This document shows positions 14,388 through 23,121 of a stretch of 26,933 bases of DNA, one piece after another. The notes under the pieces are model-generated. The model searched no databases, was not told the DNA's origin, and saw nothing but the letters and a program-made list of their open reading frames with translations. The stretch is from IMG/VR virus record IMGVR_UViG_3300025086_000185, positions 1 to 26,933 of that record; one strand, given 5' to 3'. Position 1 is the first letter of the stretch. Each line of letters starts with the position of its first letter. Position numbers and translations under genes: made by a program. Origin of the DNA: a virus.

Positions 14388-17300
14388 ATGCCTCTGAATA
14401 AACTAGATAATTTTATCAAGAATACTGAAGGTCGCATACTATATGTAAGTCCATCAGATCTGGACGCAACTGATAGTATTAATAATCAGGGTAATTCTCT
14501 TGCTCAACCATTCAAAACTCTTCAGAGAGCACTGCTAGAGTCTGCAAGATTTTCTTATTTGCAAGGAAATAGTAATGACTTGATTGAGAGGACAACTATT
14601 CTTCTCATGCCTGGAATTCATGAGATTGATAATAGACCTGGTTTTGCTCTTAAAAGTATTGGTGGAGTCGCAAAAGTATTTTCTCCTGGTGGTGGAGAAA
14701 CCGCAGCATCAGATACTTTATCTCTCAAACTAGATTCTAATTTTGATATCAATCAAGAAGATAATATTCTTTACAAGTTTAATAGTGTCAATGGTGGAGT
14801 CATCGTTCCCAGAGGAACATCCGTTGTTGGTCTTGACTTAAGAAAGACTAGACTTCGCCCAAAATACGTTCCAAACCCAACAGATGCAACAGTTGCTGGA
14901 TCTTCGATTTTTAGAATTACTGGTACATGTTACTTCTGGCAGTTCTCATTCTTTGATGGCGATGATAAGGGCACAGTCTACACCGATCCCACAGATTTTT
15001 CCGTAGATAATAGATCTAAACCAACGTTTTCACACCATAAACTCACTTGCTTTGAGTATGCTGATGGTGTTAACAATGTCAATAACTATGATCTAACCGA
15101 TCTTGACATGTATTATGCGAAACTTTCTAACGCATATAATCAAGCATCGGGTAGAAATATTGATCAAAAATATCCTGCCAATCCACAAGGATTTGAGAAG
15201 CAAAGACCCGAATGGGAAATTGTCGGTGCCTTTGCATCCGACCCAATACAAATTGATTCGATTGTATCAGGTAGTGGCGGAACTCCAAGTAGCATCATCA
15301 CTGTTACTACTAAAGAAAATCATGAATTGCAAGCAGGAACTCCAATCAAGATTATTGGAGTCTCCCCCAATGACTACAATATTTCCACAAAAGTCCAGGG
15401 CGTTTCTACAGATAATCCAAAAGTATTCACATATTTACTCCCAGACTTTAGAAAAAATCTGGAAACTCCCGGTACTGCATCAAGTGCTAGTGTAACTATT
15501 GAGACTGACACCGTAACTGGTGCGTCTCCATATATCTTTAACATCTCTCTGCGTTCAGTCTTCGGCATGAACGGTATGTTGGCAGATGGAAATAAAGCAT
15601 CTGGATTCCGTTCAATGGTCGTGGCTCAGTTCACTGGAGTCTCACTTCAAAAGGACGATAGAGCGTTTGTAAAGTATAACAAATCAAATAGAGTATATGA
15701 TGGTCTTTCTCAATCTAAAGTAACTGGTAGCACTTTGTCGGTAGAGTCATCTTCTACCAATCCAAATACTGTCTACCATTTAGATTCTGGTGCGGTTTAT
15801 AGAAATGGATGGGAAACCACACACATTTCAATGACCAATGATGCAATCCTTCAGATTGTTTCTGTGTTTGCTATTGGATATAACAAACACTTCTTTGCAG
15901 ACACCGGTGGTGACGCATCAATCACCAACTCTAACTCTAACTTTGGTCAATTATCATTAACTTCTGCAGGATTTAAAAAAGAAGCATTTGCAAAAGATAA
16001 TAAAGCATTTGTCACTAACCTCATTGCACCTAGAGCAATCACCAGTGAGCAAGAAAATATTGATTGGCAGGCATTAGATGTTGGTATTACAACATCAGTT
16101 GCAAATAATAGAAGATTATATCTTTTTGGATTTACTGACAAAGATGTAAAACCACCAATTTTAACGCAAGGATTCCGTGTTGGTGCAAAAGTTGAGGATA
16201 AACTATTTGTAGATTTTAGTGCAGTTACAGGATATGGTGTAAGTGAAGCAAGAATCTTAATGAGTGATGAGGAGACCAGTAGTGTCAAAGAACATCGTGT
16301 AGCATCTGGTCCAGCATCTAATGTTTTCTCTATCGGTGCTCACAATCTTTCTACGGGTGAAAAGGTTATTATTAGGAGTGATGATGGTGATCTGCCAGAA
16401 AACATTACCGCAGAAACAATATATTTTGTCATTGATAATGGCAACAACAATGATATTAGATTAGCATCTTCTTTCACTTCCGCACAAAATTCTACTGCAA
16501 TTGAGGTTTTCGGAGGAACTAACCTCACTATTTTAAGTAGAGTATCTGATAAGGAACCCGGAGATCTGGGACATCCAGTTCAATATGACACCACAAATAC
16601 CCAGTGGTATATCAATACCAATGCTGGTAGTGAAATTTATACTGCATTAACTCAAGTTGGTGTTCAAACTAATGCTGGATTGGATGCTAGAACTGACACT
16701 TCATTCCTGAAGAGAATTGCAGATACTAGAAGTTTAGATGAAAAGATTTACAAAATTAGAGTTGTAGTTCCAAAAGAACTTGCAAACGGAAAAAATCCTG
16801 AAAGTGGATTTATTCTTCAAGAATCTAGTTCTACTGGTGTAAGAACTGATGCAGACTTTGATTTGTCCACAATCACAGTGAATGATTATGATTTCAATAG
16901 AAATCCTAGATTCATCGGTAGTTGTACATTCTCTGGCAGCACTGTATCGATTAGATCTGAATTACCACATAATGTAAGTGTTGGTGATGTTGTTATTGTC
17001 AAAAATGTAACTGATACAACTAACACTGTTGGCACAGCAAATAGTGGATACAATGGCACATTCACAGTTGGGTCAGTCACCAATGACATGGAATTTACAT
17101 ATGAAACTGGTAGATCCCTTGGTCCGGCACTTACAAATGATTTAACTACTAGAAATAGTTCCCTGCCAAGATTTGAGATTAACAACTTACAGAATAATCT
17201 GTTTGTTTATAGAAACGAAACAATTTCTGAATATATTGATGGTCAGCAAGATGGTATCTATCACATCTATGCACTGAATGCCGATGTTGGAGTCACCACA

Positions 17301-20138
17301 GAGTTTAACTATAAGTATAATCAGAATGTTGTTGATCTTTATCCACAATTGGATAGAGATAATGTTAATGATAGTCCAACATCAACTAAATCGTTTGCTC
17401 TTAGAGCACCTCTTGGTGCAGTTCAAACAAGTGATTTGAAGAAGAGTCTTACGAGAGAATCCACAGACTCTTTTAACAAAAAGTTTAAAAGGCATTTAGT
17501 CGTATCTTCAGAATCCGATCTCAGTGTTGTTGCTGGTATTGCAACTCTAACTTTCACAGAAAATCATGGTTTCTCCGGAATTCTAACTCATGAAGGTGCA
17601 ATCACCGGTGGTTCTGGTCACGTAAATGGAACACACTACAATGTAAAACTCTTTAATGAAGTTGGATTGTCTAGTTGGAATGGTGCTACTGCCATTGTTG
17701 GAGTATCTGGTGGTGCTGTTGTCAGCATGGACGTTCAATCATCTGGATCAGGTTATCAGGATGGAGATGAATTATTCTTTGACACCGCAGCAATCGGTGG
17801 ATCTGCTAATGCAAAAATTGCCGTTGCCACAAGAGGATTATCTAATGCAAATCTTCTCAGCACTGATGGTAGTGTTCTGCAATTAACTGGTATTGGAACC
17901 ACGGCATTTGGTCTTTACAGAGTTACTGGTGTTCCTGGAAGAAATCAAGTTTCTATTGCAAAAACAATAGGAGATCCATTCTCTATCGAAGGACAATATG
18001 GTATTTCTGTAGCTCCTGTTGGAAAAGTTTCCTCAAATTCATTTAACTCTAGCACAGGGACTCAAACATTCAATTGCTCAACTCCTCACGGATTAGTTGC
18101 AGGTAATAGATTTAGAGTAACTGACTCCAGTAATAACAATCTTGGAGATTTCTTGGTAAAATCAAGAGTTGGTGTTAATACTTTCACCGCAGTTACAAAT
18201 GCAAGTTTGTCTGCAGAGTATATTCTTAAGCACGGACTATCTGCAAATGATGGCGTCTCTGATAAATCTAATGAGAATCTTGCATCGAGAGGTATTAGTT
18301 TCTATGACACTGAAGTTTTAAGACTGGGTGGTTTTAATGGAGATAATACTCTGCAAATATCTGCGGTCAATTCTGGTATTGCCACAACGAAGAGATTCCC
18401 TCTAGGTTCTTATCTCCAGGTTGACAGCGAAATCATGAGAGTTGTTAGTAGCACTCTCGGTGGTGTAAGTGATAATGAAATTAGTGTTGTTCGTGGTGCT
18501 TTAGGAACAGGAATCTCCACACATGATCCCGGTTCGCTTATCAATAAAGTTGACCCAATTTCAATCGAATTCCGTAGACCATCTATTATTCGTGCATCCG
18601 GTCACACATTTGAATATCTAGGATATGGTCCTGGAAACTATTCTACGGGTCTTCCACAAGTTCAGGACAGAACTCTAACAGAGACTGAAGAATTCCTCTC
18701 TCAAGCACAAGAGAGAAGGGGTGGTGTTGTTGTTTACACTGGTATGAACAACAAAGGAGACTTCTATGTTGGAAATAGAAGAACATCCTCTGCAACTGGT
18801 GAAGAAACTACATTTGACATTCCGGTCTCAACAGTCACTGGAGAAGATCCAGCAAGATTGAGTGTTGTTTTTGATGAAGTCACTGTAAAAGAGAGACTTG
18901 TAGTCGAGGGTGGAGATGCAGGTCAAATTCTCTCTCAATTTGATGGTCCGGTAACTCTTACCAAGGAGATTACCACCAAGGACAAAATAACCTCAAAAGG
19001 TGTGGTTAAAATTACTGACACTACTCAATCAACCAGCACAACAACTGGAGCACTCGTAGTTGATGGTGGTGTTGGTATTGCCAAAAACTTAAATGTTGGT
19101 GGAGACATCAATGTTACGGGCAATACGAGTTTTACAAATAATCTTACTGGTGCAGGTGCCACATTCGGCAATATTCAGATTGCGATCACCGATGACAACA
19201 CAATTGACACCACAACTGATGATCTGAAACTTGATGCTGCCACTAACAGAATTGCTGCTAATGCTAATTTAAGTGTTGACGGAGAGTTAAATGTAACTGG
19301 CATCTCTACATTTGCAGGACAGGCAGTATTTAATACTGGCATCGTCCCAGATGCTGATGAGGGTGCATATCTTGGCACTACATCATTACCATTCTCCGAG
19401 GCACATATTGGCGAAGTTATAATTGCTAGTGGTACAGGTGCTAATGAGGATAGAACCATTACAACCGCATCTGGTAGTTTATTCCTTGATGCAGATGGAA
19501 CTAATCCTGTTAATGTATTAGCAGATGTATTAGATGTTGATGGCAATCTGAATGTTGATGGCACATCACAATTTGATAGTAATGTCAATATGGGCAGCAA
19601 TCTAACGGTTGCTAGTACTCTTGATGTTAATGGTTTAGCAGATATTGACAACGTTAGAATTGATGGCAACACCGTCAGCACGTCTAGCGACAAGTTAATT
19701 CTTGATTCTGATTCTGGTGAGGTTGAAATTAATGACAACTTAGATTTGAACGGAACATTAAATGTTTCTTCAACATCAACATTAGGTGGTAACACTGCCA
19801 TTACCGGAACATTAACAGTCACCGATGACATCACCGCATTCTTCTCTTCTGATGAAAGATTGAAGGAGAATATCACACCAATTGAACAACCTCTTGCCAA
19901 GGTACTTTCAATTAGTGGTAATACATTTACCTGGATTGAAGGTGGTGTTCATGAAGGTGAGGACACCGGTGTTATTGCACAAGAAATTGCTGCTCTTGGA
20001 CTTCCTGGACTCACTGTTACTAGGGAAACTGGTTACATGGCAGTTAAATATGACAAACTCACTGCACTACTTATTGAGGCAGTCAAGGAATTATCAGCAA
20101 AAGTTGAAATTCTGGAGCAAAAATTATCAGATAAATAA
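14388..20138 (+). CDS. Giant virion structural/fibre protein with peptidase S74 chaperone
   Basis: 1916 aa. It opens with MPLNKLDNFIKNTEGRILYV and a segment resembling pectate-lyase-like stalk starts (LAQPFKTLQRALLESARFSY). Five degenerate beta modules carry a His-Gly/Asn-hydrophobic-x-x-Gly core at about residues 312, 652, 861, 1060 and 1233. A GSGYQDGDELFF unit is near 1118. Residues 1390-1465 contain FRRPSIIRASGHTFEYLGYG and RRGGVVVYTGMNNKGDFYVG, a block I associate with cyanophage structural proteins. Residues about 1560-1815 are repeats of the type L-N-V-D/G-G-T-x-x-F, a fibre shaft. The end is an S74 domain: SSDERLKENITPI with S1821-K1826 as the catalytic pair, TGVIAQEIAALGLPGL, and a C-terminal coiled coil. 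Self-cleavage would leave about 1820 residues on the virion. It is probably a long host-contact fibre or baseplate-attached whisker. Confidence 0.75.
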   Translation: MPLNKLDNFIKNTEGRILYVSPSDLDATDSINNQGNSLAQPFKTLQRALLESARFSYLQGNSNDLIERTTILLMPGIHEIDNRPGFALKSIGGVAKVFSPGGGETAASDTLSLKLDSNFDINQEDNILYKFNSVNGGVIVPRGTSVVGLDLRKTRLRPKYVPNPTDATVAGSSIFRITGTCYFWQFSFFDGDDKGTVYTDPTDFSVDNRSKPTFSHHKLTCFEYADGVNNVNNYDLTDLDMYYAKLSNAYNQASGRNIDQKYPANPQGFEKQRPEWEIVGAFASDPIQIDSIVSGSGGTPSSIITVTTKENHELQAGTPIKIIGVSPNDYNISTKVQGVSTDNPKVFTYLLPDFRKNLETPGTASSASVTIETDTVTGASPYIFNISLRSVFGMNGMLADGNKASGFRSMVVAQFTGVSLQKDDRAFVKYNKSNRVYDGLSQSKVTGSTLSVESSSTNPNTVYHLDSGAVYRNGWETTHISMTNDAILQIVSVFAIGYNKHFFADTGGDASITNSNSNFGQLSLTSAGFKKEAFAKDNKAFVTNLIAPRAITSEQENIDWQALDVGITTSVANNRRLYLFGFTDKDVKPPILTQGFRVGAKVEDKLFVDFSAVTGYGVSEARILMSDEETSSVKEHRVASGPASNVFSIGAHNLSTGEKVIIRSDDGDLPENITAETIYFVIDNGNNNDIRLASSFTSAQNSTAIEVFGGTNLTILSRVSDKEPGDLGHPVQYDTTNTQWYINTNAGSEIYTALTQVGVQTNAGLDARTDTSFLKRIADTRSLDEKIYKIRVVVPKELANGKNPESGFILQESSSTGVRTDADFDLSTITVNDYDFNRNPRFIGSCTFSGSTVSIRSELPHNVSVGDVVIVKNVTDTTNTVGTANSGYNGTFTVGSVTNDMEFTYETGRSLGPALTNDLTTRNSSLPRFEINNLQNNLFVYRNETISEYIDGQQDGIYHIYALNADVGVTTEFNYKYNQNVVDLYPQLDRDNVNDSPTSTKSFALRAPLGAVQTSDLKKSLTRESTDSFNKKFKRHLVVSSESDLSVVAGIATLTFTENHGFSGILTHEGAITGGSGHVNGTHYNVKLFNEVGLSSWNGATAIVGVSGGAVVSMDVQSSGSGYQDGDELFFDTAAIGGSANAKIAVATRGLSNANLLSTDGSVLQLTGIGTTAFGLYRVTGVPGRNQVSIAKTIGDPFSIEGQYGISVAPVGKVSSNSFNSSTGTQTFNCSTPHGLVAGNRFRVTDSSNNNLGDFLVKSRVGVNTFTAVTNASLSAEYILKHGLSANDGVSDKSNENLASRGISFYDTEVLRLGGFNGDNTLQISAVNSGIATTKRFPLGSYLQVDSEIMRVVSSTLGGVSDNEISVVRGALGTGISTHDPGSLINKVDPISIEFRRPSIIRASGHTFEYLGYGPGNYSTGLPQVQDRTLTETEEFLSQAQERRGGVVVYTGMNNKGDFYVGNRRTSSATGEETTFDIPVSTVTGEDPARLSVVFDEVTVKERLVVEGGDAGQILSQFDGPVTLTKEITTKDKITSKGVVKITDTTQSTSTTTGALVVDGGVGIAKNLNVGGDINVTGNTSFTNNLTGAGATFGNIQIAITDDNTIDTTTDDLKLDAATNRIAANANLSVDGELNVTGISTFAGQAVFNTGIVPDADEGAYLGTTSLPFSEAHIGEVIIASGTGANEDRTITTASGSLFLDADGTNPVNVLADVLDVDGNLNVDGTSQFDSNVNMGSNLTVASTLDVNGLADIDNVRIDGNTVSTSSDKLILDSDSGEVEINDNLDLNGTLNVSSTSTLGGNTAITGTLTVTDDITAFFSSDERLKENITPIEQPLAKVLSISGNTFTWIEGGVHEGEDTGVIAQEIAALGLPGLTVTRETGYMAVKYDKLTALLIEAVKELSAKVEILEQKLSDK
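20130..20137 (+). promoter_or_regulatory. Late promoter before the 935-aa fibre gene
   Basis: GATAAATA matches NATAAATA exactly, overlaps the stop codon of the 1916-aa gene and lies 33 nt before the ATG at 20171. Confidence 0.65.
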
Positions 20139-20170
20139 CTAGATGGAGATCCTAAAGTATTCTAAAGTAG

Positions 20171-22978
20171 ATGGCAAATTATAAGAAGTCCTTTAACTTT
20201 CGTAATGGTGTCCAAGTTGATAATGACAATTTTATAGTAAATGCAAATGGCCTGGTCGGAATTGGCACATCGATTCCGACCGAGTTTCTTGATGTAAGAG
20301 GAACTGCAAAGGTTAGTGGTATTGTATCAACTTCCGATTTATTTGTCACCGAGGACGTATTTGTATCAGGTGCATCAACAGTAACAATATTGGATGCAAC
20401 CAGTCTTAATGCAACTGGTGTTGTAACGGCACAACAATTTATAGGTGATGGTAGTTTACTATCTGGTGTTGTTGCAATCGCAAGAACTGGATGGGTAATA
20501 AACAGTTCAGGTATTTCTACATTAACACATGTTGGTATAGGTACAACTAATCCGGCAACTTTATTGCAAATCGGTGATGATCCAACATCGGCAACTTATG
20601 GTGTTGGTATTGATTCAACTGGACAAGGCAACTTTACAGGTATTATTACAGCACAATCCGGTGTTCATATAGACGATAGTATTGTTCATATTGGAGATAC
20701 TAATACTAAGATTAGATTCCCTGCTGTTGATACATTCACCGTAGAAACAAGTGGTGATGAGAAACTTCGAGTAGGTTCTACAGGAAAATTACAAGTATAT
20801 AGAGGAACTTCAACAACTGGCAAAACTTCTGGTTCTGAAGCATTTACAGTTGGTAATGGTGCTGGTAGTCATAGATTTGCTGTCTATCCTGATGGCACAA
20901 CTGTTATTGGTGGTGCGGGTGACATTGCAGATAATAATATTATACTTCAAAATGATGGCAAAATCGGTATAGGAACCACTAATCCTGCACATGATTTAGA
21001 TGTATATTTAAGTGGTCGGTTAAATGAACTTGGTCAGGGTGGTTATGGTCTATTAGTCGGACCTGGATCAAACACTGGTGGATTTACTTATATGTCTACC
21101 GGTGACATAGAGATATCCACTTCTCAGACTTCTAAGGACATTGTATTTTCTGATGCTGTTGGTGGTAATGAGAGAATGCGTTTGACTGGTAGTACAGGTC
21201 GTCTTGGTATCGGATCCGATAAACCAACAGAAAAATTGGATGTTGATGGGAATGTTAAGGCAACATCATTTACAGGTGATTTAAGTGGTAATGTAAACAG
21301 TGGAATTTCTACCTTTACTGTACTTAAAGTTGGTACAGCAGTCACAATGTCTGCTGGTATTATCACTGCAACGAGTTTTGTTGGTAGTGTAACCGGAAAT
21401 GTGACTGGTAATCTAACTGGTGATGTAACTGGCAATGTCACAGGATACTTAAGTGGTGTTGCACAGACCGCAGGTTTTGCATCAACTTCATTCGGACTTG
21501 ATGGCACACCTGCTATTACAGTAGGAAATATTGTTGGTTCATCTGCAACTGTAACCGCACTGGTTGTTGATAATAAACTCGGTATTGGTTCTGATACTCC
21601 TGCTGCTGATATAGAGATCAGAAAAACAACAAATACAGCAGTTGATGTTATTACATCACTTAACACTGCGAGAATCAGTGTCGGACAATCTGTAGGAACC
21701 GGAAATAGTAGTGGTGTTTTAAGTTTCAACTCCGGAACACTCAGTCTCTCCAATTATGATATTGGTGGTGTCAACATCAATCTTCATTCTGGTGCTGGTA
21801 TTGGAACGACAGAAAGTTTCAAGGTTCGTTATGATGACAATACCAAGTTCGAGACCACATATGATGGAAAAGTCGGTGTAAATCGTCATGGTATTACACT
21901 CACACGAGAACTAGAAGTCGGTGGAAATGTATTCGTCAGTGGTTATGGTCAGTTCTCCGGTATTGTAACCGTAGGACAAGGTGCTAATCAACTTACTCTG
22001 GGTGATGGTAGTGCTCTACCAATCTCTAGTAGTGCTGTAATTAATATAACCAGTGGAATTACCACATTCAATGATGTTCTTGTCAATCGTAATTTTAGAG
22101 TCGGCACTGGTATTGCCACATTATCAGGTGATACTTTCATCGGAGGAAAGTTAGGCGTTGGAACAGCAAGTGATGCTGGATTCCTTGGTGCTTATTCATC
22201 TACAATCTTTGGTGATTTCTACTCTACCGGTGCAATTATCGGCAGAACCGAACTTGGAATCACTACAACTGCTGATGGATCATTACAAGTTGACCCAAGA
22301 ACAATTCCATCAGGATTAGGACAAGTTGTTCCTGAAGTTGCATATGGAAACTTCCAAGCAGATGGTGGTTCTTTCACAATGTTTGGAGGGACAGGATTAT
22401 TTGTTCCAACTGTTGGAGTTGCAACCATAGGATATGGTGCAACCAATTTGGGTATGACTCAAAGTGATCATGATAGCACCAAGTATCTGACGAGAATTGG
22501 AATCAATACTTACTTTGCAAGATCTGTTCTTGATGTTGGCATGGCAAGCACCACGATGAGCAGTTTTGTCATCATGCCTTCACTTAATAATGAAGAATTA
22601 GACATCGTTGCCAACCTTCATACCTCAAATGCTGGTGGTAATCAGAATGTAAATCCAGTTCAATCTGGATTTGGAACAGCAACTGCCAAGAAACTTCTTG
22701 GTGATTCCGGTGTTCCTGGTGGTTCTATTGTTTATAACAATGAATCCAGAAGACTCAATGTTAGCACGGGTGGCACAGTATTCTGCGGTATTGCAACATT
22801 AACACAAAATCAGTCCGGATATGATTCACTTGCTATTCCCACATTCAATAGCACTAAGAGAAACTTAATGAGTGGTTATGGCAACCTTCCTAAAGGTGCA
22901 ATCATGTATAACACAACCACAAATAAACTTAACTTCTGGAATGGTTCTGCATGGGAAGCAGTAACAAGTTCAACCTAA
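20171..22978 (+). CDS. Tail fibre-like structural protein with G-I-G repeats, no S74 domain
   Basis: 935 aa beginning MANYKKSFNFRNGVQVDNDN. At least five copies of a G-[IL]-G-[TS]-x-x-P-x-x-x-[LI] motif occur at about residues 30, 121, 265, 346 and 470 (for example GIGTTNPATLLQIG and GIGSDKPTEKLDV), typical of trimeric fibre shafts. Residues 404-427 are a tetrapeptide repeat (GNVTGNLTGDVTGNVTG). The C-terminus has two similar units, GSIVYNNESRRLNVST and GAIMYNTTTNKLNFWNGSAW, the usual ending of marine T4-like fibre proteins. Unlike its upstream neighbour it has no self-cleaving chaperone, so it folds alone or with help from another chain. It is the last gene before the terminator. Confidence 0.7.
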   Translation: MANYKKSFNFRNGVQVDNDNFIVNANGLVGIGTSIPTEFLDVRGTAKVSGIVSTSDLFVTEDVFVSGASTVTILDATSLNATGVVTAQQFIGDGSLLSGVVAIARTGWVINSSGISTLTHVGIGTTNPATLLQIGDDPTSATYGVGIDSTGQGNFTGIITAQSGVHIDDSIVHIGDTNTKIRFPAVDTFTVETSGDEKLRVGSTGKLQVYRGTSTTGKTSGSEAFTVGNGAGSHRFAVYPDGTTVIGGAGDIADNNIILQNDGKIGIGTTNPAHDLDVYLSGRLNELGQGGYGLLVGPGSNTGGFTYMSTGDIEISTSQTSKDIVFSDAVGGNERMRLTGSTGRLGIGSDKPTEKLDVDGNVKATSFTGDLSGNVNSGISTFTVLKVGTAVTMSAGIITATSFVGSVTGNVTGNLTGDVTGNVTGYLSGVAQTAGFASTSFGLDGTPAITVGNIVGSSATVTALVVDNKLGIGSDTPAADIEIRKTTNTAVDVITSLNTARISVGQSVGTGNSSGVLSFNSGTLSLSNYDIGGVNINLHSGAGIGTTESFKVRYDDNTKFETTYDGKVGVNRHGITLTRELEVGGNVFVSGYGQFSGIVTVGQGANQLTLGDGSALPISSSAVINITSGITTFNDVLVNRNFRVGTGIATLSGDTFIGGKLGVGTASDAGFLGAYSSTIFGDFYSTGAIIGRTELGITTTADGSLQVDPRTIPSGLGQVVPEVAYGNFQADGGSFTMFGGTGLFVPTVGVATIGYGATNLGMTQSDHDSTKYLTRIGINTYFARSVLDVGMASTTMSSFVIMPSLNNEELDIVANLHTSNAGGNQNVNPVQSGFGTATAKKLLGDSGVPGGSIVYNNESRRLNVSTGGTVFCGIATLTQNQSGYDSLAIPTFNSTKRNLMSGYGNLPKGAIMYNTTTNKLNFWNGSAWEAVTSST
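21385..21452 (+). repeat. 12-nt tandem repeat encoding G-x-V/L-T
   Basis: About five imperfect copies of a 12-nt unit (ggnaatgtnacn type) run in frame inside the 935-aa fibre gene and encode G-N-V-T variants. Synonymous third-base changes separate the copies, so the protein repeat is maintained even though the DNA is drifting. Confidence 0.6.
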
Positions 22979-22982
22979 TAGC

Positions 22983-23011
22983 TTGACAAGACTCTAAAAA
23001 CCCTATAGACT
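22983..23011 (+). promoter_or_regulatory. Sigma-70 type promoter just after the late cluster
   Basis: TTGACA (22983-22988, exact -35), a 17-nt spacer, then TAGACT (23006-23011, four of six to TATAAT). Five bases after the fibre stop codon. A transcript from here would run through the terminator-like hairpin before reaching the helicase gene. Confidence 0.5.
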
Positions 23012-23024
23012 ACCTTTGTCCGGG

Positions 23025-23053
23025 TTGAAGAGGAAGCTCTAAGACACTATAAA
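23025..23053 (+). promoter_or_regulatory. Second sigma-70 type promoter candidate
   Basis: TTGAAG (23025-23030), a 17-nt spacer and TATAAA (23048-23053). Five of six matches at -35 minus one base and five of six at -10, with ideal spacing. The expected transcript start falls inside the left arm of the following hairpin. Confidence 0.4.
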
Positions 23054-23086
23054 AACCGTCTACCAGGTCGCACTGGGGGCGGTTTT
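23052..23086 (+). terminator. Rho-independent type terminator after the structural genes
   Basis: AAAACCG (23052-23058) pairs with CGGTTTT (23080-23086), with inner pairing CCAG/CTGG (23063-23066 and 23073-23076) around a 6-nt loop. The descending arm ends in TTTT. It separates the late structural genes from the helicase group. The same bases overlap promoter elements on both sides. Confidence 0.65.
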
Positions 23087-23088
23087 CT

Positions 23089-23096
23089 GCTATAAT
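23089..23096 (+). promoter_or_regulatory. Extended -10 promoter for the helicase gene
   Basis: TGCTATAAT-type extended -10 (TG at 23088-23089, TATAAT at 23091-23096) lies directly after the terminator hairpin, 25 nt before the helicase start. No recognisable -35 hexamer is present; that position is occupied by the hairpin loop. An identical 11-nt stretch recurs at 24334-24344. Confidence 0.55.
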
Positions 23097-23121
23097 ATGT
23101 TCATACAGGACAGGAGAGCAC

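Noticed and set aside
21385-21452. Short regular repeats suggestive of a CRISPR array
   Set aside because: Units are 12 nt, in frame, contiguous without spacers and encode a protein tetrapeptide repeat.
19175-21753. Long open frames on the minus strand (19175-19900 and 21124-21753)
   Set aside because: They lie fully inside strongly supported fibre genes, have Val/Pro/Ser-rich low-complexity translations and no ribosome sites. They arise from the codon pattern of the repeat-rich plus-strand genes.
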